64,000 nucleotides of DNA from Tetracladium setigerum (Eukaryota > Ascomycota > Leotiomycetes > Helotiales). Below are positions 12,579 through 24,140 of this stretch, in pieces (the stretch's first letter is position 1; each line of letters starts with the position of its first letter). The stretch is taken from contig PZJY01000010.1 in the NCBI GenBank assembly GCA_031472005.1, positions 2,108,001-2,172,000 on the forward strand, in the 5' to 3' direction. The notes beneath the pieces are model-generated. The model had not been told where the DNA came from, ran no database searches, and saw only the letters and a list, made by a program, of their open reading frames with translations. The position numbers and the translations under genes were made by a program.

Positions 12579-14268
12579 ATACAAGTACTAGGTAGAACGG
12601 GTTACTCAGGAACGATGCTGCAGGGTGGAGGTTGCGATTGCCTCAGATACAGTAGGCTCTATTAACGAATATGGTGATAAAATTCCGTGCGTTCGGGATG
12701 CAAAACCCCAATTATTACACTCCATCGTCTGCAACTACTTTAGCTAGATGGAGTAATGGGCCGCAAGGCTCGAATGGGAGGACATAAACTGTGAGCAAGC
12801 AGTTGAAGACAATGAGGCTTTATGCTACTGCGACACCTCCAAGGTTGATACGGAGACTATTGAGATCTGGTAGCTTGGAAAGTAGCTTTATATTAGTCTC
12901 TTCTATATCACCGTAGATATTGGCGCCCACGACGATTGACTGGATCATTTGGGACTGACCTCCCATAGCTTCGAAAAAGTGCTCAAGCCCGAACCTAAGA
13001 TCTAGGAAAATAAATATATCAATAGCAAAATTAACACAACGGTAGGGCAGTGAGACATTTTGATAATAGTAGGTTGGTTTAAAACTTATACAAGTGTATT
13101 GGGGGAGAGATTCGCGGCAAACGTGAAGTGCAACAGAAAAATGCGGTTAAAGCGATACTGAAAATCCCAACGGCGAACTCCATCTCTATGATAGGAGAGA
13201 GTGGTGAAGCGGGAGAATGTAATAAAACTTGTAAAATACTAGAGTTATGATTGTGCGGCAAAAATGAGCTGGAATGAATGGAATGGTTGCTTATGCCTTT
13301 GAGCTCCTTTTATAGAGATGAAACTTTATGTCATATTGTGAATATTATCGTAGCACATAAGTACCTGGCAAATTTTCCATCTCCTGGCGGAAGCGAGAAT
13401 CCTTACTACAACTTGAGAAGCCTAGGCCATGGAGTGCGGACGCTAACTTCTAGTAACGACGGATTCCTTGATACCGGCTAAATCATATCTGTATATAGCT
13501 GGTGTACCTCTGAGCTAGAACTTTGTGCTTAGAGCGGTATCTTCTTGAATAATATGACAAGAGTTTCAGGGATTAGGACAAGTGTCAGAGGACTGGAGGA
13601 GGGCTGGTAGCCAAGGCGTGCTGGCCGCTAGACCAGTTACAGTCAGCGAGGTAGTTGGTTATTTTGACGGACTGCTAAAGGCAGTCCGTCCGATCTCCAT
13701 GAAGAAAACGTTTATCCTGAAACCTGCCCCACCTACAAAAAGGTATTAAGGGGTGGATGGGTCATCTCGTTGAAGCGCGGCGAGGTTAGGATCAAATATC
13801 TTACAACCCCGCTGCGTTAATATAGTCATGGCAGATAGTAATGGAACTCCGTTGTGAAGTAGTCAAGGCAGCGTGTAGGCATCAACTCATTGTAGTAGAT
13901 ATCTTTAAGCATTGCCACGTACTGTCCATATTAATAAAAAGATTCAGACAAGGCAACCAAATATATCTTTGATAAAAGTGCAAAGGGCAGACGAAAACGT
14001 TGAATGGAGTTTACTTTAGTGACTGGAATATCTTAAATTTGATTAATAACAATAGCGAATGAAACTTGAAAGGGGTTTTACGTCGCAAGATTTTGCATCC
14101 ATTGAGCATAAAGAGTCTGCCTCCAAATGTAGATCCTTGTAAGAGTTTCATAAAACTCGACATGACAGATAACTCATCTATTCTAGTTGTTGCTCGTACA
14201 ACTTTGACCAAGTAATCAGTCTCCGCTAGTTCCATTTTGATTTATTTCCGCAGCGCTGGTTACTAGCT
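12579..14268. other. Intergenic spacer between convergent HET genes
   Basis: About 1.7 kb with scattered short open frames on both strands, none with a recognisable family signature. It may hold eroded sequence. No repeat copies identified. Confidence 0.45.
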
Positions 14269-16431
14269 CTAGACAATAGTGATTGTCTCCCTTGGCAATC
14301 CTTCAAGGTCGGGACCCGCGTAGGAGGGTTTGGACATAACGACTTGCTTTTTGCCGAAAAACTTATTCTTAATACCAAACACAGTGCGTTGGGACTTATC
14401 TTCCACGGTAAAAAGATGGCCAGTTACGAGGCCGACTCTTCGATAGTTAGGTGGCTTGTCTAACAACAGTAAGAGGCCAGTCACCTCAGCGAGGTTGCTG
14501 GGGTAGAGAGATCTTTCGGGCCTGAAACGGAGCAGAGCTATCTTCAACAAGCTTGCTCGTGGCTCATGTTCGCGATCAGAAGCTATATAAATCGTGCGCA
14601 ACAGGCCAAATAATTTTACCGTTACGACCCACGATCCCCTGCTATCCTCTGACACCTTCTCCGCCTGCAACACAGGACAATTAAGGACCAATCGACCACC
14701 GGTCACTTCTCCGTATTTGTTCTCCCCTTTGAGATTGGTCGAGATCCAGTGAATGGACGCAAGGCTCTTCGCTTGGCGGCTATCCAGAAACTTGACATCG
14801 CGTTCAACAGACACCCACGACCACGATGGCGCCGACGGCATCGGGAACGTGTATGACCATCCATTGCCGCACCAGATTAAGCCATTGATAACGTCTCCAC
14901 TCCAGATACCCGCGTAGTACTCTGCTTTGTTTACTTGGAACAATTCTGACGCCATGCCCGAAAGAGCTGGCAAGCGATCGCTATCTTTCGTGATCCCACA
15001 ACTTGAATAGAATCCGATCATATCGTACCACATCCTGTAATCAAATTGACCTTCTTTGTAGGTAATAGGACTCGGATCGCTGGAGGGTCCTTTAGCGTTA
15101 TGTTTTGTTCTTTTTGCTGGAGTTATAGCAGCGATCATGTTCTCCACGCTCTCGACCGCGCCCCTTCCGCCTTTACCACATGCTTCAATTTGAATTTCGC
15201 AGCAACGCCAGAAAACGCCCCATTCCGTGAACATGATCGTCCTTGTAGACAGATATCTCTCCTGCACAACCCATGCGCGTGTGTTCAAAGGACAACGGTC
15301 AATCGACTCCCATGGTGACAAGTACTGCGATTCGCAGATTAGAAGACCAGGAGTTGGTTCGCAGAACTGGGGCGCATCTGCGAACATCCATTTATGCTGG
15401 CCAAGAAAGCCTTCGGCGTCACTCGAGGCGCGGGTGGCAGCAATTGCCAGTCGCGAATTCTTGTAGATAGACCCCATCTTGATAGACTCCTTCTCCCAGT
15501 CTTCTCGACTATCTTGAATGATGCAGAGCGAGTCTATCCAAAGATACCTGATTTCCAGCCTTCTGCACACGGCAACTGCATCTTGAAAAGTTTGGGGCAG
15601 CCGTGAGATTTCGATACCGTCGAGACAAGTCTGATAATTGACACTTTCAGTGACGAAATGTTGCGGTCCTGGCTTGCCCCAGCAATGGCTCAGCGCGACA
15701 TACGCTGGAACGCTCGTGAAATTCTACATCTCAACCAATTTTATCTTCAGCAAGTTTCCGACTCCTAGATCCAGAAGCCTCCCAGGTCGCAGTTGTGTTG
15801 AGGTTTGCTGTGCACCACGGCATTTTGCGTGCGTTTTGTTGCATTCATACATCCAGTCATTTATCGAAGAGATAGTGCTCTGGGTGAGTGAATCCCGAGT
15901 CACGGATCGATTCGTAGCATATCTCTGAAAAGGATGACCTGCCTAGATTTAGTCACATCTTTCAGCCGGCAAGACGGTCTACCGTTACCCTCGCGAATCT
16001 CCAGACTGAAGAATTCTCCATATGAATGTGTCTTATCAAGCTCGGTGATGCAAGCCTTAACATATGGTTTTGACTCTCCTCCCTTCACTGCGCAACCTTT
16101 AGTATATGATATAACTACTGTAAGAATGACCGAACTTACCACAACGAAGACAAAAATAGAGGGATGAATAGTAGTCGAATCTTGGTATGTCGGCGTGCAC
16201 GCGCCTGGAGATTATCTGGCACAGGGGGCAGTTCATCCTTTCCTTAGACAGTAAAGCGTGCCAGTCAAGGGCGTATCTCGAGGAAGAGATAAAATCATCT
16301 CCGCGACTAGTATAGCACTTGGAGACCTCACGGAACATGCGTTCCCAAGGTATATTTCTGCATACTTCGCAATATTCTCCCATCAGCAAGGACTCTCCGT
16401 GAAGATATCGTTGTTCTTCCATAGCGGTCAA
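14269..16431 (-). pseudogene. HET-domain gene 2 with an in-frame stop
   Basis: Second HET-family locus. N-terminal part (from 16431): EYCEVCRNIPWERMF and MNCPLCQIIS Cys motifs; an intron with GTAAGT..GCAG joins FCLRC to VKGGESKPYV. Downstream come SINDWMYECNKTHAKC, VALSHCWGKPGP, LPQTFQDAVAVC, RYLWIDSLCIIQD and TRAWVVQERYLSTR, ending at 14269. A TAG at 15726-15724 lies between KLVEM and NFTSVPAYVALSHCWG, with the same frame on both sides. It cannot be explained by a frameshift, and the only intron that would remove it is about 39 bp with a weak donor. The frame also changes between about 16000 and 15915; a 64-bp intron candidate there has a good TGACTAA branch site but the wrong phase. Likely a pseudogene or null allele. 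Confidence 0.72.
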
Positions 16432-18867
16432 GGGTTGCGAAGCTGCAACCTTTGTATACAGTGCAGAATGCCACGAAACCTTCGAATGATGTGTAATGAT
16501 TTAGAATAGAGCGAAAAACCACCAGGGCAATTTCGTGCACCTTGAAATCAATGATGAAGCTGATAAAGAACTGCACAATTGACTCCGCATCAGGCGATAA
16601 GCAAAGCAGATTCAGCAGCCTGACACGTGATGCTGTGTGATCATGATAGGTGTTGCGAATAACCCATTGGAGGTGGAAGGTTCTTGCAACCAGTCAAGCA
16701 GACCAGAACACAGGTCCAAATTAGGCCACATCTCCTTCTTTCACTGAATTTGTGGAAATGCCGTGAATGTGTGTGAAGTTGTTAGTTTGAGGTGGAGCGG
16801 AAGTCTTGGCCGAGAATATTTGGAGGGGGATGTTTCGTCCTGGATACTGAGAACTTGCGCTAATGAATATGATAGGAATCATCTATAGAAGCAAAATTGT
16901 AGAGGGCGAGTCGTATTTCCATAAGGGAATAAAAGGAGGGCAATGAAGATGGCCCCGATGGCGAAGACGAGCTCCGCAGTATTGTTTGGTGCTTGGGAAG
17001 ATAGGATGATCAGATGCATTTTTGTAGATGAGTTGGCAAAGTGGGTGATATTGAATTGGTAGTGAATTCACGAGCGACATCGTTAAAGAATCTAGTGATG
17101 CTGGAATTTAGATGGAAGGATCTGAAGAATTTTGAACAGCATTCGCATATTCGTAAGTCAGGGGCGTTATGCTTTCTTGTGGAATGTGAATAGTAGTAAA
17201 AGTACAACCGTGGGGATCTCCGGATTGGGATGAGTGAGGTGCTGCATCTTGACAAGTATGATTTCAGTTTGTGCTGGCGTCACCAATGAGATGTTCATAT
17301 CTCCTAAAACCATGGAAGATGCAAAAGCAAACGCTCGTCAGACGAAGAGGCTGTTTACTACGTGCGTGTTGAAGCCCAGAGATTTTTTTTTGGCAGTCTG
17401 TTAAAAGAGCACTCCACAACAGTTGTGATGGAGTAATATTATCTCATAGAAAGCTCCAAACATAAAAGTGACCAAGATGACGGGACATTTGTATGTCTCT
17501 CAAAAAACTCAGCCGATCAGAATTTCGCAACGGCTATGTCCTCGTAAAAAACACCCGTCTGGCCCACGTCTTACCAGTAATTTCGTCTTTCAGAGCTTCA
17601 CATAAGCCATCACGCTAATTGTAACATTGGCCCTGCCAGTGGTGACGCGAGCGAAGCCTGTGCATACCTACTGACACCCTATTTTTAGGGGTCTGAATAT
17701 AAAACGGTTTATACAAAGTTGTGTAATTCTAAATCCTTTTATGATAAAAAAATATTTATAAAACTTAACTTAAGATATTAAGAAGCAGTGAGTGAATCAG
17801 TGAGTTAATGACGAAAGTGATATATTTAAGGGGGTGATTATAATTGATTAAGGATAAAGAACTAACTTTAAGAAATCTATGCTATAGGGGCCTATATATA
17901 TATAAATTAAGGGGATTTAGTATTATCGTATTACTGATAACTTAAATACGCCTTTTAATAGTATATACCTTATATTTAAAATAAAATATACTGTATAATA
18001 AGCTATTAAATAGGCTGATGCAAAACCGGCCAAAACAGGTGGATTTGGGTGAATTCACAGATTCAACAGTTAAAGTTAGTAACCAAGTCCGAGGTCTGAG
18101 ATTTGACAATCCAAGGTGAAGAACAAGCAGTTGAAGTAGAGGGGAGTTTGCTTAATTATCAACGTCAATGTATATTTTCCTTGTACACGGGTCTTGTGTA
18201 CATTTCCCTTTCAGCTGGTCGGTGCCATTAAATTTTGTTGGTAGGATTCATTACCCTCATTACTAGGGCCCAAGCTCACTTTTGAACAATCGAGTCGTAC
18301 GGAGTAATTAGTCAATCTCTGAGCTATGGAGTTTGGCATAGTTATCTCATCTCACAACATTAAAAATAGACTGGTCACTAGACTAGATAATAGCCTTTAG
18401 CCTCAGCAAAATGTTCAGTATTTCTCCGAGGACTTCGATATTCCCTCCTCCTGAAACCGAAGCATAAAGATCAGTCTGTGATGCTGCTCCTTTGTGATTC
18501 ATCTTGCTATAGCACCGCATATGGTTATGCTTCAGACTAGCCAGCGCCAAAAGGCTAACACAACGTTTTGGGAATGTTTTGTTTTGGCATTTCTTAGTCT
18601 TTTGCTGTTTCATTTGGGATTTTGGGAGAAGGGGGGAAATTATCAAACTGTCGTTCAAAGAGAACATTTTGCCTCTCGCCCTGTAACATAGATAGCGAGG
18701 TTTTTGCTTAAATGAGTGTATAAAACGTCAAATACGAAACCTTTATCTCCAAAAACGTAAGCCCGAGCGTAAAACACAGAGTTACATGGTACATAGAGTC
18801 AAGTATTGCAGTTGTCCAAAGGAATGTGGCCTCAATTTCAAAGAGGATAGCTAGCGTTTACTGGGTA
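16432..18867. other. Long spacer with AT-rich island
   Basis: 2.4 kb without a supported gene. The stretch 17690-18020 is nearly all A/T (TATATATATAAATTAAGG and similar) and looks like a repeat-induced-point-mutation remnant, by composition only. Short open frames at 16883-17255 and 18383-18691 show no domain signature. Confidence 0.5.
17690..18020. repeat. AT-rich island, possible RIP-eroded element
   Basis: Composition shifts abruptly to A/T, with many TA steps and long A/T runs such as TTTAAAATAAAATATACTG, and back again at about 18020. No ends or coding remnants are readable, so the original element cannot be named. Confidence 0.4.
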
Positions 18868-20113
18868 TCAGGGAGGGCTGTACCACACAGGTTCTGTACT
18901 GCCCTCGTCGCAGTGCTTATAATTCTCAGCCTCTTCATCCCATTCCCAGTATGCCGTTGACGTTGTCTCTGTTGCCGCCTTTTTAGCTGCAAGCGCGAGA
19001 CGTTGCTCGGGAGTCAAGCTGTGGCAGCGAGTAAACGAGAACAGGCCACGTATTGGCTGCACGATCCGCGGCACCCAAGGCTGCGGCTCGTCCGCAGACG
19101 ATTGTCCCATCCAGTTTCCAAGTTGCGAAAGCTGCTGCGGCTCGTCTGCAGAAGATTGTCCCATCCAGCTTCCAAGTTGCGAGAGCTGTTGCGGACCTCC
19201 ATAGTCTTGCCCGGGCTGTTGGGAAAGATTGTGGCCACGGAAATCTTGAGAAGCCGAGGTGCTGGATGACTCTGGAAAGTAGGATCCGTAGGTATCCGGC
19301 TCCGAACAGCTTGGGATAGATAACTCTATTGAACTAGACATCTGAGTAGATGGAGAATGAGTGTAGTACGAAGAATCCCCGTCATTGATCAAGTCAGTCG
19401 TCAAGAGTCTATCGGTGAAAGAGTGGGTGCGCCAAACAAAATCAAGGTCAGCTTCTAAGTCCGCTACCGACCGAAACGTATCATTTTCAGAAATGGGCGG
19501 CATCACTCTCAGGGGCAGTAATTTGCCTTCGTCAGCCCCTCGTCGAAGTGTATTGACGGTTTTCTCTGACAGCCCGAAGTCGCTCTCCTCACGTTTACTT
19601 TTCCCGCGAGAATATGGACTTGAATTGTAGATTGGCTTCATTCTGGACGTAGACTTGGTCTTAGGAGCGCAGCCAAATAGCATCTTAAATTGTGCCCTCG
19701 GTTCGATGAGGAATGTGCCTTCTTCGTCGGCCTGCCCCAGTTTCCCACAACTCCAGTGGATGGTTATACGGGCGACTTCGTTCGCTCTCCGACGAGCTGG
19801 CTGTTTTGTGTAGGTCAGAGATGTTGAAGATAGCGTTTCCAAGTACGTTACAAAACTGGACGAGATCCAGCTCACAGGGCTGGCCGTGTCGCAGAGGGCA
19901 ATTATTGGCAGTTCGCGGGGTATGTCGAGACCAGCTACTCGCTGGATATGGATGATAAAGGCGAAGATATGCTGTGGTGACAGTCAGTCTATTAGCATTT
20001 GGGAAGATGTCTGATGTGCTTGGGATGCTTACTCTATCCTGTTGTGTCGTGGGGTCCTCGGTAACGTGTCTTTGATTCTGCGATGAGGGCCTGGTTGCAT
20101 CGTGGCGGAGCAT
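18868..20113 (-). CDS. Hypothetical protein with retropepsin-like N-terminal half and 18-aa repeats
   Basis: Two exons, 20113-20033 and 19971-18868, with a 61-bp intron (GTAAGC..CACAG), giving 394 aa. The start at 20113 is the one whose phase matches exon 2. Residues about 28-135 (LPIIALCDTASPVSWISSSFV, then ITIHWSCGKLGQ and FKMLFGC) have the layout of a retropepsin-like aspartyl domain: hydrophobics-DT-x-S near the start and a hydrophobic-Gly segment near the end. The catalytic DTG reads DTA, so activity is doubtful. The C-terminal part is Ser/Gln-rich and holds two tandem 18-residue repeats (PQQLSQLGxWMGQSSADE). Family assignment is my inference from the pattern; function unknown. Confidence 0.62.
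19081..19188 (-). repeat. 54-bp direct tandem repeat inside coding sequence
   Basis: Two 54-bp units, back to back, differing at only a few positions. They encode the two copies of LSQLGxWMGQSSADEPQ in the hypothetical protein, and the length is a multiple of three, so the frame is kept. A recent in-frame duplication. Confidence 0.8.
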
Positions 20114-20546
20114 TCACAATCCGAGAAGCCGCTGTATGTCTGTGTTGATGGCCACAGAATAACAGCTTTATATGTGTTTGATGGACCAGAGAACGGTAGG
20201 GATGGCAGCGAATCTGTTGAGCCTTGCTTGAGGCTCTTCGTGGTAATGGTCGGTGAGAGGAGCTTTCTGTCATGGGGCAAGTACGACAACGAAGACGTCG
20301 TTGCGGCCGCAAAAATGCAGCCAATATTCTTGTCAGCCAATGAGCCGGGGCCTAAACATCCTCAGCCGCAGCAGGCAGTGCAGGCCACTCGGAAAAGGCA
20401 GACTTGATTGAAGTCCGCGGGACATTTGGGTTGAGCTCTGGCTGCCTCATGAAGTGATCGATCCGATTAACAAGGGATATGTATGTATGTAGGCTGGTGC
20501 CAGATTTTAGACCGTGTCCGTCTTCACGAGCACAATCTGCAAAAAG
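20114..20546. other. Divergent promoter region
   Basis: 433 bp between the divergently transcribed retropepsin-like gene and the DUF6594 gene, so it should hold both promoters. No TATA box or repeat stands out. Confidence 0.45.
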
Positions 20547-21633
20547 ATGGCAGAATTAACCGGGTACGATAAGCTCTCGCGGTACATGGTGGAGGAGAGA
20601 TATGCCATCTTCAAGAAGTTCAAGATCTCCGCAAACCGGGACCTGCTCTATCTGCAGGCGGAACTCGTTCAGCTCGAGGAGGAGTTTGCGCACCTTTCAC
20701 ATCGCGATCGAGGGCGGGAGGGAGAGGAGAGACTGTACGATACGAACTGGCAGGTGCTGAGCACGTCCAAAAAGCGGCAATGCGACGGTGCGCAATGGGA
20801 GAAAGCGATGCAGATTCGAACGAAACTCCGGGAATATTGTGCGCGCTTCAACAAGCCTTTTGGGGAGCATTGAAATCCCCTCGAACGCTGCTGATTTTCC
20901 GTGGTGTAGATGAGTGTGTGTCACGCTATGCCAGCATCACGAATCTGAGTGAGGCGAGAAATCGAGATGTGAACATGCTCCACGACTGGATTCAGCGACC
21001 GGACCTTGGCGGCGGCATCGACTTCTCTGGGAGCGACTTCTTTCCCGCCGACCGATCGGTGTATGACGAGACGGGCTCGAGAGATCTCTTGACCCTCAAT
21101 AACCGGGCTGGAGAGAACGATCCGTTCACCAGGCTGCTCGCCGGCCCTGTGTTTCATGGAGTTGAAAGGTTTTGGCGATTGTTCAAGGTCAGTCAGTCCC
21201 CTAATGACAGCTCGGCGGCAGGGGCGAAGGAAACTCACTGGGATGCAGAAGCCGGTTCCCTGCGATCCAGAGAATCCCAACATGGAGAGCAGTTTGTACA
21301 GCTATTCAGACTCTCATGTGATTTGGGTAATTGATATTCTAGGAACAACCCTCGCCTCCATGACCCCCCTGATTTCCATCATCATGCTGTACTTTGTGAC
21401 GAATCTTGGGGCTCGCTTGGGAGTGGTTTGCGGCTGCACCTTTGCCTTCTCCATCGCGCTGGGGGTGGTTACCAAGGCGCGACGCATCGAAATATTTGCA
21501 TGCACAGCAGCGTAAGTGCCTACCTAGCATCACATGGACTGGGTCCAAGGATGGAGGAGAAAGAGCTAACTTCCAGGAAAGATTTGCCAGTGTGCAAGTG
21601 GTTTTCATCGGCAATACCAGCGACTCGACATAG
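20547..21633 (+). CDS. DUF6594 membrane protein (one frame break near 20840)
   Basis: Fungal DUF6594 family protein of unknown function. The N-terminal part has GYDKLSRYMV, RDLLYLQAELVQLEEE and QWEKAMQIRTKLREY. The C-terminal part has three predicted membrane segments: VIWVIDILGTTLASMTPLI, ISIIMLYFV, and a segment spanning VVCGCTFAFSIALGVV up to VQVVFIG. Start chosen at 20547 (MAELTGYDKL), as an upstream in-frame codon is only GTG. Introns: 21188-21248 (phase 0, K|K) and 21512-21581 (donor GTAAGT; acceptor GAAAG gives AAFASVQVVF). The frame of LREYC breaks at the GCGCGC near 20838-20845 and resumes as ALQQAFWGALKSPR. One missing or two extra bases would explain it. A short intron around 20909-20961 is also possible. 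Confidence 0.7.
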
Positions 21634-22923
21634 CATCATTCATCACTGCCACCATCAATGAGGAGGACTTCCTGCAGAAGATGCATGGCTGAAATTGGCG
21701 TATGCTAGCTTAGCTTCCGAAGAAGCGTTGCGGATGACAAGGGAATGGGATGGATAGCAAAAAAACACTTGAACCGTGATGAGAATCTTGGGATCTTCAA
21801 TATCTAGTAAAGGCACCACCAAGCGTCTTGTGCGAAAGCCGGCTCTTTGCTATTCATGATTCCATGATTCCATGATTTCCAATGTCAGGGCCACATCCAT
21901 CGGCGTGTTGAAAGGTACACTGGTGACCAGGGGGCTCCCCCCCCACACACATGAGGCTCTTGCAGTCGGACAAAACTGCATACTTTCAAAATACTTGCCT
22001 TATTTTGCCTCATTTGCTTCACCCTACCTCACACCGCATCGCGTGGGCATCGATTCACATCACATCCTCCTTCCTCCATCCTCATCAACATAGCGGTACC
22101 CAATTGACCTGGGACGCACTTCTCCAGCATCACCCTTTTGCTCCACCCTCGCCAATTCACCCCTTCGTCTTCGCTGCCGTCGGTGCACGAAGCAAAGACC
22201 TCAACCAGCACCTTCCACGACTGCCTCGTTCTCCCACCTCACCCACCTCACCCTCCAAGAACTCATCTTTAGTACCTCGATTATCAGAAACCTCTAATCA
22301 AATCGAACTTCTCCGTTCTTCAACTCCTTTGGAAATCCTACGATCCCCATCCCGGCTAGTCGCAATCTCCATTCGTGTCATTGGGCTCGTCGGATTCCCC
22401 ATAAGAGGATCGTTCAACTCTGTGACGCTTCCATCGAGCGCGCACGACCAGATAAACCCAAACCCCATTGCCCTGTCTCGGTCTTGTCAAAGAAGAGCCA
22501 GATTGGCATAAACCACAACGGCGTGCCATTCCGGGTTGGTCGGTGGTGGTGGGTTTGTTTGTCCCACGAGGCGGAGTGCGCGGTACTACAACTTCTCTGG
22601 CCAGAAACACTTGTATTTCGTCTGAACTCCCGCAGGTTGAAAATCCTACGCTTCTCTTCCGTCAGACCGCCTTGCCCCCGCCCCCCAAACGAATTACTTC
22701 CAGCTTCTGCGACATCGCCGACTGCCCTCACCATCGTGGAATTCCACTTGGGCCAGTTATATTTGGCGGTCAGAGCTCAACGGTCGCTCAGACGACAACG
22801 ATCCACCACAACTCCTGTACACCAACAACACACTTGTACTATCTAAGCAAACAACTTTCGTTGGCTACCAGCACTTGCGGCAATCGAGAACGAAGGAAAG
22901 CCGAAATCGACGATCTGGTTGGC
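21634..22923. other. Spacer and probable long 5' leader
   Basis: Holds a direct triplication of CATGATTC (21856-21876) and a C-run, then a long pyrimidine-rich stretch (about 21990-22350) typical of fungal promoters and leaders. The frame of the next gene stays open upstream to about 22468, so a longer N-terminus cannot be excluded, but the extension has no conserved look. Confidence 0.45.
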
Positions 22924-24140
22924 ATGGTCGAAACAAAAAGATTCTGGGGTAGGTGGGGAGGTAGACGTGGAACAACTCATGCTCCGACTCCATTCGATAG
23001 AAGGACAAATCCTTTTGTGGGAAGTGACGTTCCGTCGGTGGGGTTGAACCCAGTCCAGGTCGGCTTGGAGATATCATCACCACCCTCGCCAGCACTCGCG
23101 GTAATAGAAAGTCCATGGAAGGACCTCGAAACTTTCGGAGCCTTCATGAGAGATACAAGAAAAAGGCTCCGCCGCCATTTGGGACTAAGAGAGCGCCCTC
23201 TCGAAGATCCAGAACTACCTGCTCCCGGGCTAACATCCTTGCCTTCGACTTCAACTCCGAGTAATACCCCTCCTCCATCACCTCTAGCCCCGCCTAGAAA
23301 TAGAAAAGGTGGGAGAGTAGGAACATCAAGTGTCCATCACACTCCCCGTCCTTCTTCAAGTCTAGGTTCGTCTGCAAGAACCGACCACCCTACAAGCAAT
23401 GCGCAGATTGGGTCCAGTCAGGACAGTACTCCAAGCAGAGCTTCTAATTCAAGCACCAACTCAAACAGTACCGGTAGCCAACCAGAATATCGACAGCCAG
23501 CTACACTGTATTACTCAGCCGTATCCATTAAGGATGGCTGCGGGGAGCCGCAGTCAATCACGATGTACTATGATACGATGTCGACAGACAATGCAGTCTC
23601 TCCAAAACTAGTGTCGACACATCAGTTGATGTCACGACCGATCCTTCCAAAAGACTTGAAGACTTATAATACAGCAAATGGAGATTTTACCCCAACACAT
23701 TATGTTGAGGTTTTGCTGAAGGACCCAAACCATGGTATCAAGGAGTATACCAAGGTCGTCTGCAATGTGTGTCCCTCATTGCCCGACGGGTATGGGTTGA
23801 TAGGGGGCATGGGGTTCATTCGTAAACACAAGATTGTCCTCGATCCAAACCGACCATCTGACTTTTATGTCACCATTGGCAAGAAAGCCGATGCTTGTAA
23901 GAAAAAATATCCCCCAGAAGAACTCAGACTAACGATGTGGTTCCAGCTGCAAGAGAGAAACAGAGGAAGGTGTGCAAGTCGGCGAAGGAAGCTAACCAGC
24001 TCGCCAAGACTTTACTCTCGGGGTCGACTGCTGAATCATTGACTGCAGGGACAGAAGAATCCCGAGAAGACCTTGTTGCCGCCTCTTCGCAGACGAGTGT
24101 CCAGCCTGACTCCCAGGCGGGGAGCTCCAGGAAGCCTTGA
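22924..24140 (+). CDS. Retropepsin-like hypothetical protein (frame break near 23902-23915)
   Basis: About 405 aa. Start at 22924 (MVETKRFWGRW) is a choice; the frame is open further upstream. Residues 1-190 are Pro/Ser/Asn-rich and likely disordered. Residues about 195-320 look like a divergent retropepsin-type fold: SITMYYDTMSTDN at the active-site position, the strand THYVEVLLKD, then GYGLIGGMGFIRKHKIVLD, resembling the ILG(x)DFL..HGI element. The catalytic DTG is DTM. After ACKKKYP the present frame gives an unnatural Arg-rich tail ending at 24042. The other frame continues smoothly (AAREKQRKVCKSAKEANQL, then Ser/Glu-rich) to 24140. One extra base in the A6 (23902-23907) or C5 (23911-23915) run joins them. 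Function unknown. Confidence 0.6.

Noticed and set aside
13278..13481. Short frames between the HET genes
   Set aside because: No coding signature and no match to the HET fragments nearby.
21951..22511. 186-aa Pro/Ser/His-rich frame upstream of the retropepsin-like gene
   Set aside because: Lies in a pyrimidine-rich leader where long frames arise by composition; no domain.
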